Both the position numbers and the translations under genes were made by a program. The notes beneath the pieces were generated by a model that ran no database searches, had not been told where the DNA came from, and worked only from the letters and a program-made list of their open reading frames with translations. DNA of 64,000 bases, taken from the NCBI RefSeq assembly GCF_900104395.1, contig NZ_FMXX01000013.1, one strand, 5' to 3'. Source of the DNA: Fusobacterium_C necrophorum (lineage in GTDB: Bacteria > Fusobacteriota > Fusobacteriia > Fusobacteriales > Fusobacteriaceae). Shown one piece after another: positions 42,822 to 52,175 of the stretch. Position 1 is the first letter of the stretch. Each line of letters opens with the position of its first letter.

Positions 42822-44300
42822 TTAATTTCCTTTTTGTAACTTTTTCATAATCATTGGAGAAAATAAAGATAATATCGTACATACTATCAAAAATATGGAT
42901 ACCGAACTTTTAAATAAAATATCCAATTTTCCATGATTTAAAATAATAGATCGCCTTAAACCCGATTCCCCAATAGGACCTAAAATTAAAGCCAATACAA
43001 TAGAAGCGGAATTCAACTCTAATTTATTTACCACATAGCCAATCAATCCGAAAACAAACATAATCATTACATCTGCCATTTGATTATGAATCGCATAGGA
43101 ACCTATTACACTCAGTGAGAAAATAATAGGAATTAAGTAAGTATCTGGAACTCTTGAAATTTTAGCGAACATCTTTGAACCTGTTAACCCCAGAATTAAC
43201 ATAAAAATATTTACAACAATGAATCCTGCAAAAAAAGTATAAGTAATCCTTCCATGAATCGTAAATAAATCCGGTCCGGGTTGTAATCCTTGAATCAAAA
43301 GCCCTCCCAACAAAACTGCTGTAACACTTTCTCCCGGAATTCCTAAAGTAAAAGTAGGAATCAAAGATCCCCCGGTAACGGCATTGTTCGCCGCTTCAGA
43401 GCCGGCAATTCCCTCGATACTCCCATGTCCAAATTCCTCTTTATGTTTGGAAAATCTTTTTGCTTCATTATAACCTAAAAAAGCTGCTATACTAGCTCCG
43501 GCTCCTGGTAAAATTCCAATTAAATTCCCTATCACTGTCGAACGCAAAGCTGTAGGCAATATTCTTAATAATTCCTCTTTACTTAGTAAAATCTTATCCT
43601 CAAAATGAACCAAATTCCCTGACTCTTTTATTTTCTTCTCTGCTAACATCAACACTTGCGACATCGAAAATAAACCAATCAAAGAGGCCGTAAAAGGAAC
43701 TCCGGATAATAAACTCGGAATTCCAAAGGTAAATCTCGGATTTCCTAACATAGGATCCATACCTATGGTGGAGATCATCAAACCTATCGCCCCTGAAATC
43801 AATCCTTTCGTAATAGATTTGGTACTGGCTCCGGCAATAATCGTCAATCCAAAAATAGATAACCAAAAATATTCGGCCGGTCCAAACTTTAACGCCAAAG
43901 TTGCTAAAGTCGGTGCAAATAGATAAAGTGAGATAGAGCTTAAAATTCCCCCAATAAAAGAAGAAATCACCGCAGTTCCTAATGCTTTTCCTGCTTTCCC
44001 CTTCAAGGTAAGTTCATATCCATCAATAGCCGTCGCTGCTGCTGCCGGAGTCCCCGGGGTTCTAATTAAAATGGCAGATATGGAACCTCCAAAGATTGCT
44101 CCACAATAGACTCCTGCCAAAACAATCAATCCCGTTGAAGCCGGCATTCCAAAAGTAATCGGGATTAGAAGGGCAACTCCCATAGCTGCAGAAAGTCCCG
44201 GTAAAGCTCCTATAATAATTCCAATACTTACACTCAAACATGCTGCCAATAAATTTATGGGAGCCAATGCTGTAACAAATCCAAATAAAATATCTGACAT
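42822..44300 (-). CDS. tctA: Tripartite tricarboxylate transporter, large permease TctA
   Basis: 492 residues, about eleven to twelve membrane helices. The signatures GALPGLSAAMGVALLIP and the second GILPGAGASIAAFLGY are the two family motifs of TctA. Works with TctB and TctC as a secondary, binding-protein-dependent symporter for carboxylates. The substrate cannot be told from sequence. AAAGGAGGAG precedes the ATG. Confidence 0.95.
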   Translation of the reverse strand: MSDILFGFVTALAPINLLAACLSVSIGIIIGALPGLSAAMGVALLIPITFGMPASTGLIVLAGVYCGAIFGGSISAILIRTPGTPAAAATAIDGYELTLKGKAGKALGTAVISSFIGGILSSISLYLFAPTLATLALKFGPAEYFWLSIFGLTIIAGASTKSITKGLISGAIGLMISTIGMDPMLGNPRFTFGIPSLLSGVPFTASLIGLFSMSQVLMLAEKKIKESGNLVHFEDKILLSKEELLRILPTALRSTVIGNLIGILPGAGASIAAFLGYNEAKRFSKHKEEFGHGSIEGIAGSEAANNAVTGGSLIPTFTLGIPGESVTAVLLGGLLIQGLQPGPDLFTIHGRITYTFFAGFIVVNIFMLILGLTGSKMFAKISRVPDTYLIPIIFSLSVIGSYAIHNQMADVMIMFVFGLIGYVVNKLELNSASIVLALILGPIGESGLRRSIILNHGKLDILFKSSVSIFLIVCTILSLFSPMIMKKLQKGN

Positions 44301-44312
44301 AATCTCCTCCTT

Positions 44313-44744
44313 TTAAATTAAAATTCCATTCGGGACTGGTACTTTTAAAAATACAACGAATATGAAATACATTAAAAGGCAAAAAACAACACTGCTGATG
44401 ACAGCCCATTTTATATTAGATTTTAATCCTATCATAATTATGATTAAATAAAGAAAACTACTGATAAAAAAACCAATCTTATCAATACTCAAAATGTAGA
44501 TAGCAGATAAAAAGATAATAAATAGAAATTGCTTCCATTGAAATCCCTGAAAAACTTTGCTTTTTTCTTTCTCCACCTTCGTTGTAAAAGACTTTATTCC
44601 AAGTAAAATGGTCAATAGGACCAATAATCCCAAGACAAATAAGGGATACTTTGCCGCCTTCTCCGGTAAGGATTTAATCATAAAGAAATAGAATATTTCC
44701 AGAATAAACAATCCTATGGTTAGGACTCTGTCGTACTTTATCAT
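44313..44744 (-). CDS. tctB: Tripartite tricarboxylate transporter, small subunit TctB
   Basis: 143 residues with four membrane helices, of the size and position of TctB, between tctC and tctA. The sequence itself is weakly conserved in this family. Ends 12 bases before tctA. Confidence 0.87.
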   Translation of the reverse strand: MIKYDRVLTIGLFILEIFYFFMIKSLPEKAAKYPLFVLGLLVLLTILLGIKSFTTKVEKEKSKVFQGFQWKQFLFIIFLSAIYILSIDKIGFFISSFLYLIIIMIGLKSNIKWAVISSVVFCLLMYFIFVVFLKVPVPNGILI

Positions 44745-44753
44745 CTTTTCCTC

Positions 44754-45737
44754 CTAAATTCCTAATTTAGGAACCATTTCTTTCATGTATTGATCTTGTT
44801 CATTTATATAGTCTGTTAATTCCTCTCCTGACATATATTTTAATGGTAGATTTGCATTCTTAGATTTTTCGATATTTTCCGGAGATTCTAAGGCAGCTTT
44901 AAAGGTATCATGTAAGTATTGAATCACTTCTTCTGGTGTCCCTTTAGGTGCCACCAATGCTCTTGCAGAACCAAACAATACATGATATCCCTTTTCTTTT
45001 AAAGTAGGAATCTCTTCAAATCCTTCTAATCTTTCCTCCGTGAAGGACCCCAAGATACGAAATTCTTTATTTTTTACCAGGCTTGCTACCTCACTGATTT
45101 TAGCCACGGTTGCATCGACATGACTTCCTCGAAGTGCAGCAATCATATCTGTGCTTCCACCGAAAGGAACATGGGTGACTTTAATTCCCGCTTCATAAGC
45201 AAAGTGAGCTGCTCCAATGTGATTCGATGCTCCAGTTCCATTATTAGAAATAGTTAAGGTATCCGGATTTTGTTTCGCATATTCTACAAAATCTTCTAAG
45301 CTAGCCCACTTACTGTCTGCTCTTACTACTAAAACTCCGGGGTCATAGACATGATTCATAATAGCTTGTGCATCTTCTTTTTGAAAATTCGTTTTTCTTT
45401 GTAAAGGAATACTCACAAAAGTAGGTAAATTAATAAATCCAATGGTATAACCATCCGGTTCCGATTTCAATAGTTCCGTATACCCAATTTCTCCATCTGC
45501 TCCCGGTTTATTTACAATTACAAATGGTTGAGGGAAAGATTTTTGAGCTTCAGAAACTAAGATTCTCGCTCCCACATCTGTTCCTCCCCCGGCTTTATAA
45601 GCAACAATTACATTTACAGGTTTTGAAGGATATGTCTCTCCTTCTCCTCCCGATTTTTCTTGTTGAGTTCCACAAGCCGATAATAAAACTACTCCCATCA
45701 TAACACCAGCAAACACTTTAAAAAGTCTCTTTTTCAT
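44754..45737 (-). CDS. tctC: Tripartite tricarboxylate transporter substrate-binding lipoprotein TctC
   Basis: Bug-family periplasmic binding protein. I place the start at 45737 (MKKRLFKVFAGVMMGVVLLSACG), a lipoprotein signal with lipobox LSAC; an upstream in-frame ATG at 45800 would bury it. The family stretch KPVNVIVAYKAGGGTDVGAR is clear (core AGGGTD). A hairpin lies between the best ribosome site and this ATG. First gene of the tctCBA operon, with a good promoter upstream. Confidence 0.93.
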   Translation of the reverse strand: MKKRLFKVFAGVMMGVVLLSACGTQQEKSGGEGETYPSKPVNVIVAYKAGGGTDVGARILVSEAQKSFPQPFVIVNKPGADGEIGYTELLKSEPDGYTIGFINLPTFVSIPLQRKTNFQKEDAQAIMNHVYDPGVLVVRADSKWASLEDFVEYAKQNPDTLTISNNGTGASNHIGAAHFAYEAGIKVTHVPFGGSTDMIAALRGSHVDATVAKISEVASLVKNKEFRILGSFTEERLEGFEEIPTLKEKGYHVLFGSARALVAPKGTPEEVIQYLHDTFKAALESPENIEKSKNANLPLKYMSGEELTDYINEQDQYMKEMVPKLGI

Positions 45738-45807
45738 ACTTTTCTTAACAAAGGCAATGCCTTTATTAACTTCCCTCCTTTTTATTAACATAATTAACAT
45801 TTAATTT

Positions 45808-45836
45808 ATTATAGAATAAAACGTTATAAAAATCAA
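45808..45836 (-). promoter_or_regulatory. Promoter of tctCBA
   Basis: -35 TTGATT (45831-45836), 17-base spacer, exact -10 TATAAT (45808-45813). The rest of the 148-base gap to panB holds no gene. Confidence 0.7.
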
Positions 45837-45984
45837 CATTTTTATTTATTTTTTTACGTCCACGCTATCATTCCTAAGTTAATTTTGTAAACATTCAAAG
45901 GATAGGAGAGTATTTTATATTTTTTCTTTGACAAAGTCATTGGAATCAAACTCTGAAATCCAATACAGTAATAAACAATTGTTT

Positions 45985-46818
45985 CTATAATTGATTCATA
46001 ATGTCTTCGTCTATTTTAAAGCAATGTTTTTCCTCAGGGAATTTTCCCTTTTGTACTTCTTCGATATATTTTTGAATTCCTTCCACAACTTGTTCTCCAA
46101 TGTTTGCATATCTCTTCATAAACTTTGCTGAAAACTCTCCATAAAGCCCTAACATATCATGGTAAACTAAGACTTGTCCATCACAGTCCGCTCCTGCTCC
46201 AATTCCTATGGTAGGAATGGATAGAAGTTCCGTAATCTTTTTAGCAAGAGCATCCGGTACACATTCCAATACAACTGCAAAAGCACCTGCTTCTTGTACT
46301 GCGAAAGCATCTTCTATTAATTTTTTGGCAGAGTCTAAACTTTTTCCTTGTACTCTGAATCCTCCCAGGGCATTGATTGCTTGTGGAGTTAATCCAATAT
46401 GGGCACACACAGGAATTTTAGCTGCAACAATGGCTCGAATCACATCACAGACTTCTTTTCCTCCCTCTAATTTTACACAATTTGCCCTTCCTTCTTGGAC
46501 TAATCTTCCGGCATTTAAAACAGCATCCCGTATCCCGGTATTGTACGCTAAAAATGGTAAATCTCCTATAATTAAAGCATTTTTAGCTCCTCTGGAAACA
46601 GCGGCAGTATGGTGTATCATATCTTCCATCGTGACACGAATCGTATCCTCATATCCTAACATAACCATTCCAAGAGAATCCCCTACAAGAATGGCATTGA
46701 CTCCTGCAGTGTCCACAAGTTTTGCCATGGAATAATCATAAGCGGTTAACATAGTCAGTTTCTTTCCTTTATTTTTTGCCTCTTGAAAGCTTAGTACAGT
46801 ATTTTTCATAGATTTCAT
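45985..46818 (-). CDS. panB: 3-methyl-2-oxobutanoate hydroxymethyltransferase
   Basis: Makes ketopantoate from alpha-ketoisovalerate and methylene-tetrahydrofolate. MLTAYDYSMAKLVD and GDSLGMVMLGYEDT are the metal/substrate motifs, and PTIGIGAGADCDGQVLV is typical. 277 residues, normal length. The first codons overlap panG by about 50 bases. Last gene of the pan cluster. Confidence 0.95.
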   Translation of the reverse strand: MKSMKNTVLSFQEAKNKGKKLTMLTAYDYSMAKLVDTAGVNAILVGDSLGMVMLGYEDTIRVTMEDMIHHTAAVSRGAKNALIIGDLPFLAYNTGIRDAVLNAGRLVQEGRANCVKLEGGKEVCDVIRAIVAAKIPVCAHIGLTPQAINALGGFRVQGKSLDSAKKLIEDAFAVQEAGAFAVVLECVPDALAKKITELLSIPTIGIGAGADCDGQVLVYHDMLGLYGEFSAKFMKRYANIGEQVVEGIQKYIEEVQKGKFPEEKHCFKIDEDIMNQL

Positions 46819-47677
46819 TCTCCTTTAACATAGTTTGTAGTGCTTGATAATTTTGAGTAGGATTTTTTTCCATAGCAATCTTGGAAAGTTCTAAACTCAA
46901 CAGACGATATAGTATTTCTACTTCAATATCTTTATTTTCTTGAAACAAAGAAAGATGTTTTTGAAGAGTTCCCAAATCATTTCTTTCCACGGGACCCGTT
47001 AAAGAATACTTGGGACCTTGTTGTAAAAAAGTCCTAAGATTTTCTTGAGCCAATATCGAAAGAGCTTTTAAACTTTCTTTTTCCGTGAAATGACAGGACA
47101 TTAAGAGTCTGATGGCTATATTTCCAAGAGAAATTACAAAATTGCTCATAAAAACGGAAGCTGCATGATAGGCCCTTTTATCTGTTTTTTCCAATACTTT
47201 ATAAGAATTTTTCGCTTCTTTCAGGATAGACTCCCAAGATTGAACGGCAAGAGGATTTCCTTCTAGGGTAAAAAAAGCAGCTCGAAGTTTCTCAACATTC
47301 AATTTTTTATTGTGGATTGCCATAAGTGGATGTAGAGAACAAACATAGGCTCCATAGTTTTTAGCATTTTCAAATATAGCGGAGCTAAGCGACCCACTGC
47401 AATGGCAAATCATTTTTTCTTTGATATTCATTTGTGTAAGTTTTTTCCAAATTTTTGAAATTGTGTCATCCGGTGTTGTAATCATAAGAATATTACTTTC
47501 CTGAACAAGTTCTTCTATTGTAGAAAAAACTTTGGAACAAGTGTATTGTGCTGAAAAAAGAGAGCTTTCAACACTTCTACTATAATAACCCGTTATTTGA
47601 CAATTCCGCAACTTAGAAAAATAGTTCCCCAAAGAACTTCCCACTTTTCCTGCTCCAATAATTCCTATCTTGTACAT
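46769..47677 (-). CDS. panG: Rossmann/DUF2520 reductase, likely ketopantoate reductase PanG
   Basis: N-terminal dinucleotide motif GIIGAGKVGSSLG (residues 4-16) and C-terminal DUF2520-type helical domain. PanG, described in Francisella, is an alternative ketopantoate reductase of this family. Here it stands between panS-like and panB with no PanE in the cluster, which strongly suggests it does the second step of pantoate synthesis. The enzymatic role is inferred from family and context. Confidence 0.83.
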   Translation of the reverse strand: MYKIGIIGAGKVGSSLGNYFSKLRNCQITGYYSRSVESSLFSAQYTCSKVFSTIEELVQESNILMITTPDDTISKIWKKLTQMNIKEKMICHCSGSLSSAIFENAKNYGAYVCSLHPLMAIHNKKLNVEKLRAAFFTLEGNPLAVQSWESILKEAKNSYKVLEKTDKRAYHAASVFMSNFVISLGNIAIRLLMSCHFTEKESLKALSILAQENLRTFLQQGPKYSLTGPVERNDLGTLQKHLSLFQENKDIEVEILYRLLSLELSKIAMEKNPTQNYQALQTMLKENEIYEKYCTKLSRGKK

Positions 47678-48606
47678 ATATCATTCCTTGTACGACGCAG
47701 ACTTGCAAAAATAGAGCCCGCAATATTATGCCAAACACTAAAAATAGCTCCGGGAATCGTTGCTATAGGATTTGCAGCAAAATTTGTCAGAGCCAGGTTA
47801 ATAGCCAATCCGCTATTTTGCATAGAAACTTCAATGGCTACAGCTGTTTCCTTTTTATGAGATAATCTGAAAAATCTTGAAACGATCATTCCAAGTAAAA
47901 GTCCCAATAAATTATGTAATATAACAACCACCAAAATCAAAAGAGCAGAATGTAATAATTTTTCAGAATTTAAGGCTACAATTGCACTGATCAATAAAAC
48001 AATGGCTGTAATAGAAACTAAAGGAAGAACATTTTTAGATTTTTCTACTTGTCTCGGAAACAAATAATTGATGAAAATTCCTAAAGTAATCGGAAGTAAT
48101 ACTATTTTTACCGTAGATAACAACATGGCGAAAAAATGGACTTCTACCCATTTATCCGCTAAGATGTAAACTAAAAATGGAGTCATGATGGGAGCAAATA
48201 AAGTAGAAACCATAGTCATCCCTACGGAGAGAGGAACATCTCCATCCGCAATGTAAGTAATTACATTGCTTGCCGTTCCACCGGGACAACAGCCCACCAA
48301 AATAACTCCCAAAGCAATATCCGGCGGTAAATAAAAAACTTTAGATAAGCAATAAGCCAATGCTGGCATAATTGTGTATTGAGCAATACAGCCTATTGTA
48401 ATTTCCCTAGGACGTTTACACAAAATTTTGAAATCTTCTACACTGATAGTCAATCCCATTCCAAACATGGCAACTCCTAACAAAGCGGCACTGTAAGAAT
48501 TTGCCCAAAAAAATAAGGTAGGATGAAAAAAAGCCAAAATGGAAAAAGCAATAATAATATATGAAACATTAGAAGCTAATTTCCTGCTTATATTTTGAAT
48601 GGTCAT
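47665..48606 (-). CDS. panS: Bile acid:sodium symporter family transporter, PanS-like
   Basis: 313 residues, about ten membrane helices of the BASS/SBF fold (VGCCPGGTASNVITYIADGD is the hallmark crossover; core GGTASNVIT). In Salmonella, PanS of this family moves ketopantoate. Its location between panC and panG makes a pantothenate-precursor role likely. Bile-acid transport itself is not implied. The 3' end overlaps panG. Confidence 0.85.
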   Translation of the reverse strand: MTIQNISRKLASNVSYIIIAFSILAFFHPTLFFWANSYSAALLGVAMFGMGLTISVEDFKILCKRPREITIGCIAQYTIMPALAYCLSKVFYLPPDIALGVILVGCCPGGTASNVITYIADGDVPLSVGMTMVSTLFAPIMTPFLVYILADKWVEVHFFAMLLSTVKIVLLPITLGIFINYLFPRQVEKSKNVLPLVSITAIVLLISAIVALNSEKLLHSALLILVVVILHNLLGLLLGMIVSRFFRLSHKKETAVAIEVSMQNSGLAINLALTNFAANPIATIPGAIFSVWHNIAGSIFASLRRTRNDICTR

Positions 48607-48608
48607 TT

Positions 48609-49451
48609 CTATGCCTCCTCTAAAATAAAATTATCAATCAATCTCGTTTTTCCAACATAAACAGCCATAGCAAATAATGTATTTTTTCCAATAATCGTCG
48701 TTTCTTTCAAGGTATCTAAATCCACTGCTTCTATATAGTCAATTTTTGTATTTGGAGTAGAACGAATTATTTCTTTCATTTCTGCAAGAATAGGAGCTGT
48801 TGTCATTCCTACTTTTACCTTCTTTTGAGCAGCAAAAATCGCCTTGCTCAAACTAAGAGCATGAATTCTTTCTTCCGGACTTAGGTATACATTTCTAGAA
48901 GATTTTGCTAAGCCGTCTTTCTCTCGGACAATGGGACATCTTCTCAGTTGTACTCCAAAGTTTAAATCCTTTACCATTTTTTGAAGAATATAGAATTGTT
49001 GAGCATCTTTTTGCCCAAAATATGCATAATCGGGAGTTACAATATTGAACAATTTGGAAACAACAGTACAAACTCCCGCAAAATGGATGGGTCTGGTCTT
49101 TCCACATAGAATTTCTGAAATTTCAACAACTTTCACAGAAATTTTCGGATTGGAGTACATTTCTTCTACTTCCGGAGCAAAAATTAAATCTACTCCATGA
49201 GCCTCACAGAATACAATATCTTTCTCCAAATCTCTTGGATATACGGAATAATCTTCATTTTCTCCAAATTGCGTTGGATTCACAAAAATGGAAACAACAA
49301 CAAAATCACTTTCTTTTCTGGCAACATCCATTAAACTACCATGCCCCTCATGTAAAAATCCCATACTGGGAACAAGCCCGATTGATTTCCCCATCTTTTT
49401 TTGAGCAGAAATACTCTCTCTTACTTCTGATATTGTTTTTACTACTTTCAT
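48609..49451 (-). CDS. panC: Pantothenate synthetase
   Basis: Condenses pantoate and beta-alanine with ATP. The HIGH-type motif is MGFLHEGHGSL, followed by VVVSIFVNPTQFGENED and the KMSKS-like region (KSSRNVYLS). Length 280 is typical. First gene of panC-panS-panG-panB. No aspartate decarboxylase (panD) is in the window, so beta-alanine must come from elsewhere. Confidence 0.95.
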   Translation of the reverse strand: MKVVKTISEVRESISAQKKMGKSIGLVPSMGFLHEGHGSLMDVARKESDFVVVSIFVNPTQFGENEDYSVYPRDLEKDIVFCEAHGVDLIFAPEVEEMYSNPKISVKVVEISEILCGKTRPIHFAGVCTVVSKLFNIVTPDYAYFGQKDAQQFYILQKMVKDLNFGVQLRRCPIVREKDGLAKSSRNVYLSPEERIHALSLSKAIFAAQKKVKVGMTTAPILAEMKEIIRSTPNTKIDYIEAVDLDTLKETTIIGKNTLFAMAVYVGKTRLIDNFILEEA

Positions 49452-49485
49452 TTTGTTCTCCTTTCAATTTTTTTATTCTGAAACA

Positions 49486-49514
49486 AGAGTAACAAATTTA
49501 TTTTAAAAAAGCAA
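49486..49514 (-). promoter_or_regulatory. Promoter of the pan cluster
   Basis: -35 TTGCTT (49509-49514), 17-base spacer, -10 TACTCT (49486-49491). A 10-bp palindrome TTTCCGGAAA (about 49516-49525) lies immediately upstream of the -35 and may be an operator. Confidence 0.5.
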
Positions 49515-49549
49515 ATTTCCGGAAAGTTGTCCTGTTATGTCCTTTTATT

Positions 49550-49597
49550 AAAAAAGCACTCAAAGAACAGCTTTTTACTGAAACTTGAGTGTTTTTT
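49550..49597 (-). terminator. Intrinsic terminator after pdxR
   Basis: Stem CACTCAA/TTGAGTG with A and T runs on both sides, so it may act in either direction. Confidence 0.75.
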
Positions 49598-49671
49598 CAA
49601 AAATTAAATGAAATTTTAGCATCATCCTCAACAGGAATTCCTCCAACAACAATATCATTTGGAATCTCTGC
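49597..49671 (-). pseudogene. Possible 3' remnant of a lost gene (24 codons)
   Basis: Open frame beginning AEIPNDIVVGG and ending KISFNF before TGA, bounded upstream by an in-frame stop. It has no start or ribosome site. The aromatic ...SFNF end is like C-termini of outer-membrane beta-barrels, but this is too short to assign. It lies between the pdxR stop and its terminator. Confidence 0.3.
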
Positions 49672-49692
49672 TCAAGAGTAAAAAAGAAAAAA

Positions 49693-51087
49693 TCATAGAA
49701 TATGTTTATGTTTCTCCAAAAGTTTTAATAGAATAGAGATTCCCTCCTGTATTTGTTCTTTTTGCAAGCTTGCATATCCCAAAAGAAAAATCGAATTTTG
49801 AGAAGGCTTATCTTGAAAATAATATTCACGTATCGAATATATACGAACATAGTGTTTTCGACACTCTTCTAAAAATTTCTCCTCATCTAAAAAGTAAGGA
49901 AAACTTAACAGCAAATGAAGGCCGGCATCGGCTCCTAAAATTGTAATATTTGTTTTTTTAAAACATTGTACAACGAACTCTCTTTTCTGTTTATAAAGGG
50001 TTCTCATACGATTTAGATGCTTTACAAAATGTCCTTCTGCAATGAACTTATATAATATTTTTTGACTTAATGTGGAAACCGGACAAATAAAATAAGGAAG
50101 TTTTTTTTCATAAATATTTAGTAAATTTTTAGGTAATACCATATAGCTTACTCGGATAGCCGGACTGATAGACTTCGAAAAACTTCCCATGTAGATCACT
50201 TTATCTTTTTGATCAATAGCTTTTAGAGCGGGAATGGGTCTTCCATTGTATTTAAATTCACTGTCATAATCATCTTCTACAATATAATGTTCTTCGGAAG
50301 AATTTGCCCAATGTAAAAGTTCATTTCTACGCTGAATAGGCATAATAACTCCGGTAGGGAATTGGTGTGAAGGAGTGATACAGGCAATCTGAATCCTTTG
50401 CTTTTTCAATTCTTCCACCATAATTCCAGATTCATCTAAAGAAATCGGATAAAATTCTATTTGATTGGATGCAAATAATTCTCGTAACATCTTATAACCG
50501 GGATTTTCCAGACCATAAATTTTTTTTTCAAATATTTTAAAAATAATATAGAAGAGGTATTCTATTCCGGAACTAATGATAATTTGACTCGGATTGACAG
50601 AAAAACCTCTGGAATTTACTAAGTACTGACAAATACTTTCCCGAAGCGGAAAATATCCTTGAATATCTCCCTGAAATAAGAGATCCTCATTTTGTTCCTC
50701 ATAAATATCCCGTGTAATTCTTTTAAAAATGGTTTTAGGAATACTTTGAGCATCTACCCCGGAATAAGCAAAGTCATACTTTATTTTCTGTATATTTTCC
50801 TCTTTTGTCTTATGTTCACAGAGAAAAGGAGTTGTTACCATATTTTCAACATTGGCAACAAAATAGCCTCGCCTTTCTATCGAATAAATGTAGCCTTCTT
50901 CCAATAAAAGATATAGAGCATTCTGAACTGTACTTTGACTAATGTGATAGTGTTCCATAAAATTTTTTTTCGAAGGAAGCCTCTCATCCGCACGAAAATT
51001 TCCGTTTTGAATTTGTTTCTTAATTTCTGTATACATCTGAATGTATAGAGGAGTTTTACTATTATTGTCTAAAGGGAATATCATCAT
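49693..51087 (-). CDS. pdxR: MocR/PdxR-type GntR regulator with aminotransferase domain
   Basis: 464 residues: an N-terminal GntR winged helix (residues 1-75; ERLPSKKNFMEHYHISQSTVQ) followed by a fold type I aminotransferase domain with the PLP lysine in GSFSKSISPA. PdxR regulators sense pyridoxal phosphate and control pdxST. Here it is divergent from pdxS by 100 bases, which supports that role. The PLP pocket motif VEDDYDSEF is intact. Confidence 0.9.
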   Translation of the reverse strand: MMIFPLDNNSKTPLYIQMYTEIKKQIQNGNFRADERLPSKKNFMEHYHISQSTVQNALYLLLEEGYIYSIERRGYFVANVENMVTTPFLCEHKTKEENIQKIKYDFAYSGVDAQSIPKTIFKRITRDIYEEQNEDLLFQGDIQGYFPLRESICQYLVNSRGFSVNPSQIIISSGIEYLFYIIFKIFEKKIYGLENPGYKMLRELFASNQIEFYPISLDESGIMVEELKKQRIQIACITPSHQFPTGVIMPIQRRNELLHWANSSEEHYIVEDDYDSEFKYNGRPIPALKAIDQKDKVIYMGSFSKSISPAIRVSYMVLPKNLLNIYEKKLPYFICPVSTLSQKILYKFIAEGHFVKHLNRMRTLYKQKREFVVQCFKKTNITILGADAGLHLLLSFPYFLDEEKFLEECRKHYVRIYSIREYYFQDKPSQNSIFLLGYASLQKEQIQEGISILLKLLEKHKHIL

Positions 51088-51187
51088 TTTTCTGACCTCA
51101 TAAATTTTTTTTATTCTGATACTTTATTTAATGTCAGTATACGACTATACTATAGAAAAGTCAATGAAAACAAAGGGAGGAAAAAAG

Positions 51188-52036
51188 ATGGATATGATTA
51201 CAAAATTTAATGGTGGAGTCATTATGGATGTAACGAATGTAGAGCAAGCAAAGATTGCAGAAGAAGCCGGTGCAGTCGCTGTTATGGCTTTGGAAAGAGT
51301 CCCAGCCGATATTCGAGCAGCCGGAGGAGTTTCAAGAATGAGTGACCCTAAAATGATTCGAGAAATTATGGCAGCAGTCAAAATTCCTGTTATGGCAAAA
51401 GTAAGAATTGGGCATTTCGTGGAAGCTGAAATTTTGGAAGCTATTGGTATTGATTTTATTGATGAATCGGAAGTATTATCTCCTGCCGACAATGTGTATC
51501 ATGTAAATAAAAATGAGTTCAAAACTCCGTTTGTATGTGGAGCCAGAAATTTAGGAGAAGCCCTACGAAGAATTTGTGAAGGAGCAAAGATGATTCGTAC
51601 CAAAGGAGAAGCGGGAACAGGAGATGTCGTACAAGCAGTTTCTCATATGAGACAAATTATGAAAGAAATAAACACAGTGAAAGCTTTACGAGAAGACGAA
51701 TTATATGTTATGGCGAAAGACTTACAAGTCTCTTATGAATTGGTAAAATATGTTCATGAAAACGGAAGATTACCCGTACCTAATTTCTCAGCAGGAGGAG
51801 TTGCAACTCCGGCAGATGCAGCCTTAATGAGAAGATTGGGGGCTGATGGAGTTTTTGTAGGAAGTGGAATTTTTAAATCTGGAGACCCTAGAAAACGAGC
51901 AAAAGCTATTGTAGAAGCAGTCCAAAATTATAAAAATCCTGAAATAATTGCAAAAGTATCTGAGAATTTAGGAGAAGCCATGGTAGGAATCAACGAAGAA
52001 GAAATTAAAGTAATCATGGCGGCACGAGGGGTTTAA
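51188..52036 (+). CDS. pdxS: Pyridoxal 5'-phosphate synthase subunit PdxS
   Basis: Synthase subunit of the DXP-independent B6 pathway (ribose 5-P, glyceraldehyde 3-P and ammonia). I start it at 51188 (MDMITKFNGG) with GGGAGG 7 bases upstream. The catalytic lysine is in VMAKVRIGH and GEAGTGDVVQAV is conserved. The partner glutaminase PdxT, usually the next gene, is absent here. PdxS can use free ammonia, so it may function without PdxT or with a distant copy. Confidence 0.96.
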   Translation: MDMITKFNGGVIMDVTNVEQAKIAEEAGAVAVMALERVPADIRAAGGVSRMSDPKMIREIMAAVKIPVMAKVRIGHFVEAEILEAIGIDFIDESEVLSPADNVYHVNKNEFKTPFVCGARNLGEALRRICEGAKMIRTKGEAGTGDVVQAVSHMRQIMKEINTVKALREDELYVMAKDLQVSYELVKYVHENGRLPVPNFSAGGVATPADAALMRRLGADGVFVGSGIFKSGDPRKRAKAIVEAVQNYKNPEIIAKVSENLGEAMVGINEEEIKVIMAARGV

Positions 52037-52069
52037 AAATTCTGATACCTGTAAAATGATAAGAAGGGG

Positions 52070-52119
52070 CTGTTGCAAATTGATGACTTTTATCATTCAT
52101 TTGTGACAGTTTTTTCTTT
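52070..52119 (+). terminator. Hairpin terminator after pdxS
   Basis: Imperfect 17-bp stem (CTGTTGCAAATTGATGA with TCATTCATTTGTGACAG) and a T run. The GGGGCTGTTGCAAA beginning resembles ends of some insertion sequences, so it could be an element remnant that now acts as a terminator. Confidence 0.65.
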
Positions 52120-52125
52120 CTTAAT

Positions 52126-52175
52126 AAAAAAATAGAAATCTTTTAGAAATTTTACTCTATTTAGACTTCTATTTT
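52126..52175 (-). terminator. Terminator of the ABC importer operon
   Basis: 9-bp stem AAAATAGAA/TTCTATTTT followed by T residues on the minus strand. With the plus-strand hairpin it fills most of the 186-base gap; no gene is seen. Confidence 0.65.

Noticed and set aside
52070..52119. Intact insertion sequence after pdxS
   Set aside because: No transposase and only one imperfect hairpin; treated as terminator with possible remnant origin.
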